This document shows positions 45,101 to 53,248 of a stretch of DNA of 64,000 nucleotides, one piece after another. The position numbers and the translations under genes were made by a program. Where the stretch lies: contig NZ_BNBZ01000001.1 of the NCBI RefSeq assembly GCF_014656215.1, forward strand, positions 62,001 to 126,000. The letters are read 5' to 3'. This stretch comes from Streptomyces zaomyceticus. Its GTDB lineage: Bacteria; Actinomycetota; Actinomycetes; Streptomycetales; Streptomycetaceae. The notes under the pieces were generated by a model that was given only the letters and a program-made list of their open reading frames with translations, did not search any database and was not told the DNA's origin. Numbering within the stretch: the first letter of the stretch is position 1; each line of letters opens with the position of its first letter.

Positions 45101-48100
45101 GGTCTTGGTGGTGACCGCGTTGGCCTGGGTCGCGGAGATCTTGTACGCGTACTCCGCGGACGGCTGGGTGGCGTGGTCGGCCTTCGTCCAGCCGGGCTGC
45201 CACACCTTGAGCACGCGGCCGAGTCCGTCGTGGACCGCGTCCGTGCGCTTGCCGTTGGCGTCGACGGACGCGACGACGACACCGCGCACCGGGTCGTAGG
45301 TCGTGACCGCCGCGTGCCCGAGGGGGTTGGTCACCGTCATCGAGGTGGGGATGCCGGTGGTCGGGCTGTAGGCGGTGGTGGTGGTCTGCGCGAGCGCGTC
45401 GGTGTCGGTGAGCTCGCGTCCGTGCTGGTCGTAGCTGTGCTTCGCCGTGGTGACGTAGCCGGTGCCCGCCGCGTCCTGCTCGTCGATCCGGGTGACATCA
45501 CCCTTGACCGGCGCGGTGGTGAGGGCGGTGGCCCCGTCGTAGTAGCGGCGCTCCACGGAGATCAGGTCGTCGGGCAGGCCGGGCGCCGTGCCGCAGGGCT
45601 TGGCCACGGTCCTGACCTCGGAGGGCAGCCCCAGGAGGGCACCGGAGGCGTAGGTGGTGGTGGTGCACTCCTCGTCGCCGCTGACGGCCGTGTCGCCGAG
45701 CCGGGACTCGGTGAGGACATGGCCGTTCGCGTCGAAGCTCCGGTGCGTCTCGGTGGTGCGCCAGCCCTGGCCGACGGCGGTGCGGGCCTTCTCCTTCTGA
45801 CCGCCGGTGATGTACGCGTGGCGGTCGGGAAGGCCTTCGCCGCGGTCCTCCGTCGCGGTCGCCGACGACACCCACGGGGTGAAGCTGCTGGTGGACTCCA
45901 GGCGGCCGCCGTCACCGTTGTACGTGGCCTCCTCGCGGGTCATGCCGGCGAAGGCCTCGTGGTCGGTCACCGCGATGCCTTCGCTGTCCTTCACGGCGGC
46001 GCCGGGGATGCCGCGGAAGTAGCGGTACTCCTTGAGGGTGCGCGGGAAGGGGGACGCGCCGGTCCGCACCTGGACGAGACCGAAGCCCTTGCGGTCGCCG
46101 TAGGTGAGGTGCTTGGCGGTGGTGAACTCGTCGTCCTTGGCCTTGGCCCAGGCCATGCCCTCGGGGTAGGAGTACTCGGTGCGCTTCGCGGCCGCCCCGC
46201 CGGTGTTGTCGTTCTCGACGATCAGGTTGACGGCGTAGGCGTGGAACCAGTCGAGGTAGGGCTCGTAGTCCGCGGCCGGGGCGTCCGGCGGGGACCACTT
46301 GACCGGGTAGCAGCGCCGGTTGTTGGACGTCGGGGAGGGAACGCTCGTGGCCGAGCAGTCCGTCGGCGTGTAGCCGACGCCGATGGTGCCGCCCGTCTCG
46401 GTGTTGACGGCGGAGACCCTCAGGCGCCACATGGCCGGGACCGGGTCGGGCTCGCCGCCCGTGGTCGCGCCTTCGACGCGGTTGGGCATCGCGACGCTGT
46501 TGAAGGTCACCGGGGGCAGCTTGACGAGGCCCGTGCCGGTGTGACCGCTGCGGGTGATCGACTTGAGCCAGAGCGGCCGCGAGGTGGAGCTGTCGCCCGT
46601 CACCGGGAAGTCGTGGTCGAGGGCCCAGCTGTCGACGGGCTTCCAGGCACCGGCGGACCAGACGGAGGTGGCGATCGTGGAGAGCTTCATCCGGGTCCAG
46701 AAGGACGGCGAGTAGCGGTCCTTGCACTCGGTCCCGGAGGCGCAGTACTGGTCGAAGGGGACGTCCGGCCAGTTCTTCGCGTTGGTCTTGTCGAAGGTCG
46801 TGCAGCCGGTGAGGCAGCGCTCGGTGTTGGTGAACTCGACCTTCGCGGCCGGCTGACCGTAGGGGTTGGAGTCCCGCAGGCCGTACTCGATGCGCTTGAG
46901 GTAGCCGCTCCGGTCGTACGGGGTCGCGGTGGAGGCGCCGGTGTCGGGGTTGACGTTGCGGCCGTAGGAGTTGGCCTCCTCGCCCCAGTAGTACGTCATG
47001 GCGTCGCCGTGCGGGTCGACGACCAGGTCGAGATTCCAGCGCCAGGCCTGCTGGCACCAGGCGTCCTTGAACGCGGCGTTGTAGCAGGGCTCGCCCGTGT
47101 GGTTGCCGAAGACGGGGACCGTCCAGGTCGAACGGGTCTCCGTCTTTCCGGTGGCCCACCCCTCCATCCGGTTGGCGCCGAAGTAGTACTGGGTGCCGTC
47201 CGGCGTCGTCACCTTCCAGTACTCACCGTTGTCGTCGCCGTTGTTGTCGCCGTAGTTGTCGGCGGCCGACGACGTGGCCTTGACGATCTTGGTGCCGTCG
47301 TCGGTCTCCAGGTTCCACGTGCTCGACGCGGTGTCCCAGATCAGCTGGTTGGTGCGGCCGCCGAGGTTGAGGACCGCGTTGTCCTTCTTCCAGCAGAGGT
47401 CGCCGACCTTGGCGGTGGTGTTGTTGCTGTTCGCCTTGTCTTCCGTACAGGGGATGTACTGCCGCTCGATGTAGCCGGGCTCCATGGACCAGCCGTCACC
47501 GATGCCGCCCGGCTGGTTGTTCGTGGCGGCCGTCCGGCCGTCGACGGACTGCGAGCCGTAGCCCACCTTGAGCTCCGGGCTCACGTCGCCCGGGACGTCC
47601 GGGACGTCGATGCCGTAGTTCCAGGAGAAACCACCGTTGGCGCCGCCGGCCGACCAGGACGCGGACGCGGCGAGCGAGGTGGCCTTGAAGTCGCCGGTCG
47701 AGCCGGACGCCGCGGCGGTGGCCGCGAGTACGGTGGCCTCTCCGGCCGCCGCGGACAGCGTCACCGGGGCGGTGAGCTTCCCCGCCTCGACGTCGTTGAC
47801 CGTCTCCAGTTCCCTGCCCACGCCGCAGCCCTTGGCCTCGGGCGTGGTCAGCGCACAGGCGGGCAGCGTCCTCAGCCGCAGCCTGGAGGCCCAGTCGCCG
47901 CCGTAGGCATCGCGGAACGCGTCGTAGTCCAGCTCGACGCGTACCTCACCGGTCGCCTTCTGCAGGGGCTGCACGGAGAGCACGACCCCTTCGACGCCGA
48001 GGCGCCGCGCCGTGTCCCGGCCGAGCACGTTCACGCGCGTCCGCTCGGCGGCCTTCGCGTTCTGCTTCCAGACCCGGACACCGGAGACCGCCGGGTCGGC

Positions 48101-48436
48101 GAGCGGTGACAGGACGGCGTTCTTCCCGGCCCGCGGGATCGCGACGGACGCCCTGCCGAGGCTCTGGTCGGCCGATGCCTGGGCCGGCCAGTTCACGCGC
48201 GGCGTCCGCCACTGCGTGGTCTCCGCCGCCTTCTGACGGGCACTCCGCTGCTTGGGAGCGACCGGCTCGACCTGTACGGGATCGATCCTCTCCGGGCCTT
48301 CGGGCCGCCATTCGGCGACGGCCGCCGCCACCGGCCCCCCCAGCAGACCTGCGGAGAGGAACCCCGCGGTCAGTGCGGCGACTGTCTTGGCCCGTCTTCT
48401 GCCTATGAGGGTTCTGCTCTTCTCGAGCCCACTCAC
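42137..48436 (-). CDS. Exported RHS-repeat protein with unrecognised C-terminal domain
   Basis: The 2099-residue protein has a signal-like N-terminus (GRRRAKTVAALTAGFLSAGLL) and a beta-rich N-domain. From about residue 950 it has many YD repeats (YDNRGQKTEVDDPDKGK, YDANGQVVTGKDA and similar). The RHS core ends in HLGAREYDPGTGRFLSVDP and DPTGL at about residue 1820. These proteins form a sealed cocoon around a C-terminal effector. The last 275 residues contain a Lys/Ala-rich helix (1893-1920), hydrophobic Gly/Ala segments (about 1950-2010) and a short Gly-rich, Cys-ending tip. No HNH, deaminase or other toxin motif was recognised. The GTG start follows GGGGAG. A candidate immunity gene lies downstream and a secreted partner is divergent. 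Confidence 0.92.
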   Translation of the reverse strand: MSGLEKSRTLIGRRRAKTVAALTAGFLSAGLLGGPVAAAVAEWRPEGPERIDPVQVEPVAPKQRSARQKAAETTQWRTPRVNWPAQASADQSLGRASVAIPRAGKNAVLSPLADPAVSGVRVWKQNAKAAERTRVNVLGRDTARRLGVEGVVLSVQPLQKATGEVRVELDYDAFRDAYGGDWASRLRLRTLPACALTTPEAKGCGVGRELETVNDVEAGKLTAPVTLSAAAGEATVLAATAAASGSTGDFKATSLAASASWSAGGANGGFSWNYGIDVPDVPGDVSPELKVGYGSQSVDGRTAATNNQPGGIGDGWSMEPGYIERQYIPCTEDKANSNNTTAKVGDLCWKKDNAVLNLGGRTNQLIWDTASSTWNLETDDGTKIVKATSSAADNYGDNNGDDNGEYWKVTTPDGTQYYFGANRMEGWATGKTETRSTWTVPVFGNHTGEPCYNAAFKDAWCQQAWRWNLDLVVDPHGDAMTYYWGEEANSYGRNVNPDTGASTATPYDRSGYLKRIEYGLRDSNPYGQPAAKVEFTNTERCLTGCTTFDKTNAKNWPDVPFDQYCASGTECKDRYSPSFWTRMKLSTIATSVWSAGAWKPVDSWALDHDFPVTGDSSTSRPLWLKSITRSGHTGTGLVKLPPVTFNSVAMPNRVEGATTGGEPDPVPAMWRLRVSAVNTETGGTIGVGYTPTDCSATSVPSPTSNNRRCYPVKWSPPDAPAADYEPYLDWFHAYAVNLIVENDNTGGAAAKRTEYSYPEGMAWAKAKDDEFTTAKHLTYGDRKGFGLVQVRTGASPFPRTLKEYRYFRGIPGAAVKDSEGIAVTDHEAFAGMTREEATYNGDGGRLESTSSFTPWVSSATATEDRGEGLPDRHAYITGGQKEKARTAVGQGWRTTETHRSFDANGHVLTESRLGDTAVSGDEECTTTTYASGALLGLPSEVRTVAKPCGTAPGLPDDLISVERRYYDGATALTTAPVKGDVTRIDEQDAAGTGYVTTAKHSYDQHGRELTDTDALAQTTTTAYSPTTGIPTSMTVTNPLGHAAVTTYDPVRGVVVASVDANGKRTDAVHDGLGRVLKVWQPGWTKADHATQPSAEYAYKISATQANAVTTKTLKQDGTYRTTYALYDGLLRERQAQAPAGGTQHTIMTETRYDSRGWVWKSFAPYYADVAPSATLYTAKEIHQVDNATENLYDGLGRVTDAVSLFRGDEKWRTVTAYGGDRVTVTPPKGGTATTTVTDAAGRTTELIQYAGAGKTQPQSTTYTYGKFDEPTTVTDPAGNVWTYTYDNRGQKTEVDDPDKGKTVLTYDANGQVVTGKDARNVTLTTLYDKLGRKTEVKNGATTLSKWTYDTLAKGQLTSSTRYDGTVAYTMANGGFDDRYQPTSTSLTVPTAVSGLEGTYTWSYGYSAETGALQWTLNPAVGDIPSERVVTEYNSDDQPFRTTRAGVVLVANVQYDVYGRPVGTEFGHDLDKKVFRTQAYDEHTGRLLERTTDRVLAPRRVDRSLYAYDAAGNVTGITSTTGQDATASTDRQCFTNDALGRLTEAWTAKTDCATAPTPTGVGGPDAYWLTYGYDKLGNRTGQSDKLAGATTDFTHPAAKADRPHAVQQATVTGGPDNGRVSTFQYDATGNTTNRTIGTKVQDLTWDAEGHLATLTEGTKTTSYLYDADGDRLVTRNADGSTVLSLPNGDELKRAATGTKTATRYYTHGGETVAVRTGATVSYLVGDHQGTAMTAIDTATLAVTHRKQLPFGALRTAQSGTFGTRGFVGGTNDPTGLTHLGAREYDPGTGRFLSVDPVIDFGDPAQMNAYAYGHNNPLTKSDPTGLRPDGPAGGASYNDTRWGNDRGMSVGYTYKSGQWIWHQTPRKDAESQRRYKSYRANPSHYKVYHYDAKAVAAAKAQAAKRAAERQAKADAERRKKDGIWGNIKKGNFGAAWDNGKQWTSDHWDEIQTGLTIVGFGACVVLSAGACIAVGAGIAATKFAVNYGMTGEADWSGLGKDLAWVAVGGGAAAAFGRSVGGAATWGKAYGASPISRVPTAIRTKVPGVRGVGGSPKSWTTVPNPRGAVNWGETYGNMSVNAGFNVGFCSAGNLSLGAAAGAC

Positions 48437-48727
48437 GTGTACTTCTCCCCACCCCTATGGACAAATGTGTCACATACACATCACTAACCGACGGAAAGTA
48501 ACAAGGGGATCGATCAAGGTTGATCAGAAGGAAAGAAATGATCGCTCAGTCAGTCAAGTCGCTTGCGCCATGTCCGACATGGGTGGCACCGAGCGGAGAA
48601 ATCCCTGGCGGAATTCGAGGGAGACGGGCCAATTCAAGCCAACCAAATGTCGACTCGAACATAAACCCGCATGTTGACCGAGAAACGATCTAGTGTGCGT
48701 GGCGACCGAATCCTGGGAGGGGAAATC
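48437..48727. promoter_or_regulatory. Divergent promoter region, RHS gene / secreted FG-GAP protein
   Basis: This 291-bp stretch holds no supported gene and is markedly less GC-rich than its surroundings. ATGTGT-N5-ACACAT (48465-48481) and GATCAA-GG-TTGATC (48512-48525) are perfect inverted repeats and candidate regulator sites, the first only 29 bp from the RHS start. GGGAGG (48715-48720) is the ribosome site of the plus-strand gene. Confidence 0.55.
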
Positions 48728-51700
48728 ATGGGGAATCGGAACACCCGAAAGAGATCCGGAAGATCCGCGGCCGCCGTCGTGGCCGTCACCACGGCCGCCG
48801 TTCTCGGCACCGCGCTCACACCGCAGGCACAGGCCGGTGCCGCCACCGCGGCTGCGGCGACGGCATCGGCAACCGCAGCCAACGCAAGCGCCTCACCTGC
48901 ACCGACGCCACAGGAGAGCGCGAGCAGCAAGGCCAAGGAGACCGGCAGCCGCGTCGAGGTTCTGGCCGATCGCACCGAGACGTCACAGCTCTTCGCCAAC
49001 CCGTCGGGCAGCTTCACGCAAGAGCAGTACGCGATGCCCCGGTGGACGCGGCAGGACAACAAGCTCGTCTCCATCGACACGGAGCTCGCGCCGACCGCGG
49101 ACGGGCGGGTGAGCCCGAAGGCCACCTCTGTCGGCATTTCGTTCTCCGCGGGCGGCACAGGACCCGCCGTCAGCATCATGCGAGACGGCCGAAAGCTTTC
49201 GCTCAGTTGGCCGACTCCGCTGCCGAAGCCGCGGACCGAAGGCGACACCGCGACATACCCGGAGGTACTGCCGGGAGTCGACCTGAAGCTGCGCGCGGGC
49301 AATGTCGGATTCAGTCAGCTGCTCGTCGTCAAGACGCCGGAGGCCGCCGCGAACCCGGCCCTCAAGAGCATCCGGTTCTCCATGGCCACGGCCGGCCTGA
49401 AGGTCTCCGCCGACACGCACGGCAACCTGACCGCCGTCGACGCGGCCGGCCAGGAGGTCTTCACCGCTCCGACCCCCCGCATGTGGGACAGCTCCACCGC
49501 GGCCGGGGCGGGCAGGGCCTCGCTCGCCGCCGCCGGAGGAACCCCGCCGCCGACCGACTCGTTCGAGCCCGGCCCCGGCGCGAAGGCGGCCGACCTGGGC
49601 CTGTCCCTCGGCAAGAGCTCCCTCACCCTCGCCCCCGACCAGCCGCTGCTCACCGGCGACAACACCACCTACCCGGTGTTCATCGACCCGACCTTCGCCG
49701 CCCCCGGCGCGCGTGAGGCATGGGCCATCGCCTACAAGGCCACGCCGAACACCGCGTACTACAACGGTGCCGGCTGGCACAACGCGGACGGAAGCGTCGG
49801 CACCAACCAGGCGCGCGTGGGCTACGAGAACGTCACCAACGGTCTCGGCCGATCCTTCTTCCGCATGGATTCCAACAACCTCTGGAACACCAAGAAGAAG
49901 ATCAAGAGCTCGACCTTCCGGATCAAGAACGTCTGGTCCTACTCCTGCACCGACAAGAGGGTCGAAGTCTGGCTCACCGGCGGCATCTCGTCGTCCACCA
50001 CCTGGAGCAGCCAGGACAACAGCTCCATGTGGGCACGGCAGCTGGACTACAAGGACGAGTCGCTCGGCTGGGGCCCCGACTGCCCCGGGGGCAACATCGC
50101 CTTCGACGTCACCTCCGCGGCGAACGACGCGGTGACGAAGAAGTGGAACAACATCACCCTCGGGCTCCGCGCCGCGTCCGAGACCGACACCTACGCGTGG
50201 AAGAAGTTCGACGCGGGGACGGCCGTGCTCTCCACGGAGTACAACACCTACCCCAACCCGCCCACCGGCCTCGACACGACCCCGGACACGAACACCGACG
50301 GCTGCCTGGGCGGCCCCTACATCCTGCGGACCATCGGCAACACCGACCTCACCCTCGCGGGCACCTTCTCCGACCCCGACGGCGGCACGGTCAAGGCGCG
50401 GTTCACCCTCTGGCCCACCGGCTACGGCGGCCCCTCCAACGAGGTCAACCAGGTGGTGGAGGTCCCCACGGGCAAGGGCGCGAAGCTCCCCATCCTCAAG
50501 ACGAAGCTCAAGCAGCTCCTGACCGACGCCGGGGTCACCGGCACCGGCACCTTCTCCTGGCACGCGCGGGCGGAGGACGGCGAACTCACCAGCGCCTGGA
50601 GCCCCGTCTGCCGCTTCAACTTCGACGCCACCCGCCCCAGCTCCCCGCCGAGCGTGGCCTCCGGTCAGTTCCCCGACGGCTCCGACGGCTGGCCCGAGAC
50701 CACCGGGACGGCCCGCTCCGAGGGAACGTTCCGGGTGACGAACAAGGCCCCCGAACCGGCCGCCGCCTTCGAGTACTGGACCGACTGGGACCCGACGATC
50801 CGCAAGGTCGAACTCGGCTTCCTCGGCGGCGCCCTGGCCGATCTCAAACTCACTCCCCCCAGCACGGGCAGGCACGCCCTGAGCGTCCGGGCCGTCGACC
50901 TGGGCGGCAACATCTCGGACACCACCCGCTACTGGTTCTACGCCAACGGCCCCAAGACCCGCGACAAGGACGGCGACCTCAACGGCGACGGCATCGCCGA
51001 CTTCTACGGCGTCCGCACCGACGGTGAACTGTGGTTCTACGGCGGCAACGGCTCCGGCACCGCGGCACCCGCCGTCCTGGCCTCCGACCAGGACTTCGGC
51101 GGAGCCTCCATCACCCGCCGCGGCGACTGGACCCAGGACGGTTACGAGGATCTCGTCGCGCTCGACTCCGCGAGCGACGGCAAGGCACTGACGATCCACC
51201 CCAACAACGGCTTCGGCCACGCGTGCTCCGCGCGCAACGAGCAGGCCGACGGCGTGTCCAAGGCCTGCCAGTACGACAAGATCCGGCTCAAGCTGTTCAT
51301 CGACGACAACAACCACTGGAGGAACGCCTCCGAGATCCTCGCGATCGGAGACGTGGACGGCCCGCTGGACACCAACGCCGACGGCGTGATCGACGTCCCG
51401 AGCCACCCCGACCTCCTGGTCAAGGACGGCCAGCAGCTCTGGCTCTACTTCGGCTCGGCCGACCACTACCTGGACAACCGGCAGCCCGTCCTCGTCGGCA
51501 CCGGCGGCTGGGCCGGCTTCTCGCTCGCCGCTCCCGGCGACCGTGACAAGGACGGCGACGTCGACCTGATCGCCCGGAACGGCACCACGGGCGAGCTCCG
51601 CTTCTACCCGGGCGCCGGGAAGGACGGCATCGGCCTCGGCAACGGCGCCACGTCCTCGGTCATCGGCACGAGCTGGACCCCGGCCAACCGGCCGCTGTTC

Positions 51701-51847
51701 ACGGCGGTGCCCGACGCCAACGGGGACGGCACCGCGGACATCTGGTCCACCACCGGTGAAGGCACGCTGTTCTTCTACCCGAACGCCCTGGGCTCGGGAC
51801 GCATGGTGGGCACCGGCGGCTGGGACGGGTTCCAGGACCTGAGCTAG
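48728..51847 (+). CDS. Secreted DNRLRE / FG-GAP (VCBS) repeat protein
   Basis: The 1039-residue protein has a signal peptide (residues 1-37). A middle part of the DNRLRE type has about 160 residues around AYYNGAGWHNADGSVG to RSFFRMDS and SSTFRIKNVWSYSC. Fibronectin-like segments follow, and four to five Ca-binding FG-GAP/VCBS repeats in the C-terminal third (DKDGDLNGDGIADFYGV, DRDKDGDVDLIARNG, DANGDGTADIWSTTG). It is divergent from the RHS gene, and such proteins are often found next to secreted RHS proteins in Streptomyces. It may be a cell-surface binding or display partner; no enzyme motif is seen. The ATG at 48728 follows GGGAGGGG. Confidence 0.85.
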   Translation: MGNRNTRKRSGRSAAAVVAVTTAAVLGTALTPQAQAGAATAAAATASATAANASASPAPTPQESASSKAKETGSRVEVLADRTETSQLFANPSGSFTQEQYAMPRWTRQDNKLVSIDTELAPTADGRVSPKATSVGISFSAGGTGPAVSIMRDGRKLSLSWPTPLPKPRTEGDTATYPEVLPGVDLKLRAGNVGFSQLLVVKTPEAAANPALKSIRFSMATAGLKVSADTHGNLTAVDAAGQEVFTAPTPRMWDSSTAAGAGRASLAAAGGTPPPTDSFEPGPGAKAADLGLSLGKSSLTLAPDQPLLTGDNTTYPVFIDPTFAAPGAREAWAIAYKATPNTAYYNGAGWHNADGSVGTNQARVGYENVTNGLGRSFFRMDSNNLWNTKKKIKSSTFRIKNVWSYSCTDKRVEVWLTGGISSSTTWSSQDNSSMWARQLDYKDESLGWGPDCPGGNIAFDVTSAANDAVTKKWNNITLGLRAASETDTYAWKKFDAGTAVLSTEYNTYPNPPTGLDTTPDTNTDGCLGGPYILRTIGNTDLTLAGTFSDPDGGTVKARFTLWPTGYGGPSNEVNQVVEVPTGKGAKLPILKTKLKQLLTDAGVTGTGTFSWHARAEDGELTSAWSPVCRFNFDATRPSSPPSVASGQFPDGSDGWPETTGTARSEGTFRVTNKAPEPAAAFEYWTDWDPTIRKVELGFLGGALADLKLTPPSTGRHALSVRAVDLGGNISDTTRYWFYANGPKTRDKDGDLNGDGIADFYGVRTDGELWFYGGNGSGTAAPAVLASDQDFGGASITRRGDWTQDGYEDLVALDSASDGKALTIHPNNGFGHACSARNEQADGVSKACQYDKIRLKLFIDDNNHWRNASEILAIGDVDGPLDTNADGVIDVPSHPDLLVKDGQQLWLYFGSADHYLDNRQPVLVGTGGWAGFSLAAPGDRDKDGDVDLIARNGTTGELRFYPGAGKDGIGLGNGATSSVIGTSWTPANRPLFTAVPDANGDGTADIWSTTGEGTLFFYPNALGSGRMVGTGGWDGFQDLS

Positions 51848-51861
51848 CACGCCCCCTCACG

Positions 51862-51905
51862 GACGACGCGTCCCCGGCATCCATGGATGCCGGGGACGCG
51901 TCGTC
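51862..51905. terminator. Perfect 44-bp palindrome between convergent genes
   Basis: The sequence is self-complementary over all 44 bases, centred on CCATGG (51881-51886). It lies 15 bp after the FG-GAP gene and 12 bp before the stop of the convergent zinc-ribbon gene. It forms an essentially loopless hairpin usable in both directions. Confidence 0.92.
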
Positions 51906-51916
51906 TTCCGTCCTGC

Positions 51917-52996
51917 CTAGACGCACCACCAGAGGAAGCGTGTGCAGGTCGGGCTCGGGGTCGGGGTGGGGGTCGGCGTGGGGGGTGTCGTCGAGGGTGC
52001 GGGGCCGCTCGGGGTCGCCGTCGGGGAACCCGTCGGGTCGCCGTTCGTGGCCGACGGCGTCACCGTGGGCGTCGGGGGCCGGGTCGTCGGGGCGTCGGGG
52101 GTGGGCGACCCCTGCGGGGCGTCCCCGTTCCCCTCTCCCGTACCCGAACCCGTGCCGCTGCCCGTACCCGGGCCCAGGCTCTTACCGGGACCCGAGCCCG
52201 CTCCCGCGCCCGACCCCGTTCCCACGTCCCTGCCCTGGCCCGTGTCCGCGCTCACCTGCCGCTGGCGGGTCGGGGTTGCCGAGACCGGGGACGGCCCGGT
52301 GCCGTCCGGGAGGGCGGTGCTCTCCAGCGGCTCCGGGGCCAGTGGGGACTCCGTGACCTCCTGATCCTCCACCGCCGAGGCGGCGCCCAGGGTCTCCGGC
52401 TCCTCCAGGGCCAGCCGGGCCAGGCTCAGCGTCCCGGCCGCGAGCACCAGGCCGAGCGTTCCCACCAGGACCGTGCGGCCCCGGCGGCCGCGTGCGCGCC
52501 GTCCCTGACGCGCGGCGGAGCGGCCCCGTTCCGAGCGGCCCTGAGCGGCGGAGCGGGCGGCGCGGCGGCCGCCGGTGGCCGGGCGCGGCGGCTCCAGGAC
52601 GTCCAGTTCGTAGACGTGCTCGGGCACGAGGTCATCGGGCCCGGCCGAATCGGATCCGGCGGAGTCCGACCCGAGGCGTTCGGGTCCGACGGGACCGTGC
52701 GACTGCCGGTCCGGGTGGGACGGCGTGCTCGCGTACACCTGCGGGCCCGGGTACGACGCCTGGTTCGCGTACGGCGGCTGGTTCGCGTACGGCGGCTCGC
52801 CGGCGTACACCTGCGGGTCCGGGTACGACGGCCGGGCCGCGTACGCCTGCGGGTCCGGGTACGACGGCTGGACCGGCCGGACCTGCTGGACGGGTATGTG
52901 GGGGGTCTCGTACCGCAGTTCCTCGACGGGAGTCCCGCACCCGGCACAGGCGAGGGCCCCGTTGAGATGCCGCCGGCACGCGTGGCAGTAGTCCAT
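51917..52996 (-). CDS. Zinc-ribbon, proline-rich single-pass membrane protein (SCO2400-like)
   Basis: The 359-residue protein begins with a small zinc ribbon (YCHACRRHLNGALACAGCG, two CxxC pairs). A Tyr/Pro-rich region with SYPDPQ-AYA style repeats (residues 40-100) and a basic stretch follow. One transmembrane helix (TVLVGTLGLVLAAGTLSLA) comes next, then a Gly/Thr/Pro-rich extracellular tail that ends TRFLWWCV. The layout is that of a family I recall as SCO2400-like. Function is unknown; the position next to mbl hints at envelope biology. TAGCCT on the minus strand (53011-53006) lies 9 nt before the ATG. Confidence 0.75.
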   Translation of the reverse strand: MDYCHACRRHLNGALACAGCGTPVEELRYETPHIPVQQVRPVQPSYPDPQAYAARPSYPDPQVYAGEPPYANQPPYANQASYPGPQVYASTPSHPDRQSHGPVGPERLGSDSAGSDSAGPDDLVPEHVYELDVLEPPRPATGGRRAARSAAQGRSERGRSAARQGRRARGRRGRTVLVGTLGLVLAAGTLSLARLALEEPETLGAASAVEDQEVTESPLAPEPLESTALPDGTGPSPVSATPTRQRQVSADTGQGRDVGTGSGAGAGSGPGKSLGPGTGSGTGSGTGEGNGDAPQGSPTPDAPTTRPPTPTVTPSATNGDPTGSPTATPSGPAPSTTPPTPTPTPTPSPTCTRFLWWCV

Positions 52997-53248
52997 GGGG
53001 CCCGCAGGCTATGCGGCCCGGGACGGTCGCAGGTAGGCGCGGACGTGAGGATTCTGTGAGGAAACCGCAGGTCGGCGGCGGTGCGTCGTGATTCTCCCGC
53101 TTCGGTACGTCCTGCCGCGCCCCTCGGAGCGGGCCCCGGGCGGCTCAGCCCAGCGCGCGCCGCGCCCCGGACGGTCGGACGATGCGAGGAGGACCGCGAA
53201 TCGCGAACCGCCTCGCCCGTGCCAGCACCGCACTCCGGAGGATCCGCC
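52997..53248. promoter_or_regulatory. Divergent intergenic region, zinc-ribbon gene / mbl
   Basis: This 252-bp gap holds promoters in both directions and no supported gene. GGAGG at 53237-53241 is the mbl ribosome site, 7 nt before its GTG. No strong symmetry was found. Confidence 0.4.

Noticed and set aside
42605..48109. Very long open frame antisense to the RHS gene (over 1800 codons)
   Set aside because: It mirrors the codon bias of the RHS gene, is rich in Val/Gly/Arg with no domains, and has no ribosome site. It is a high-GC antisense artefact.
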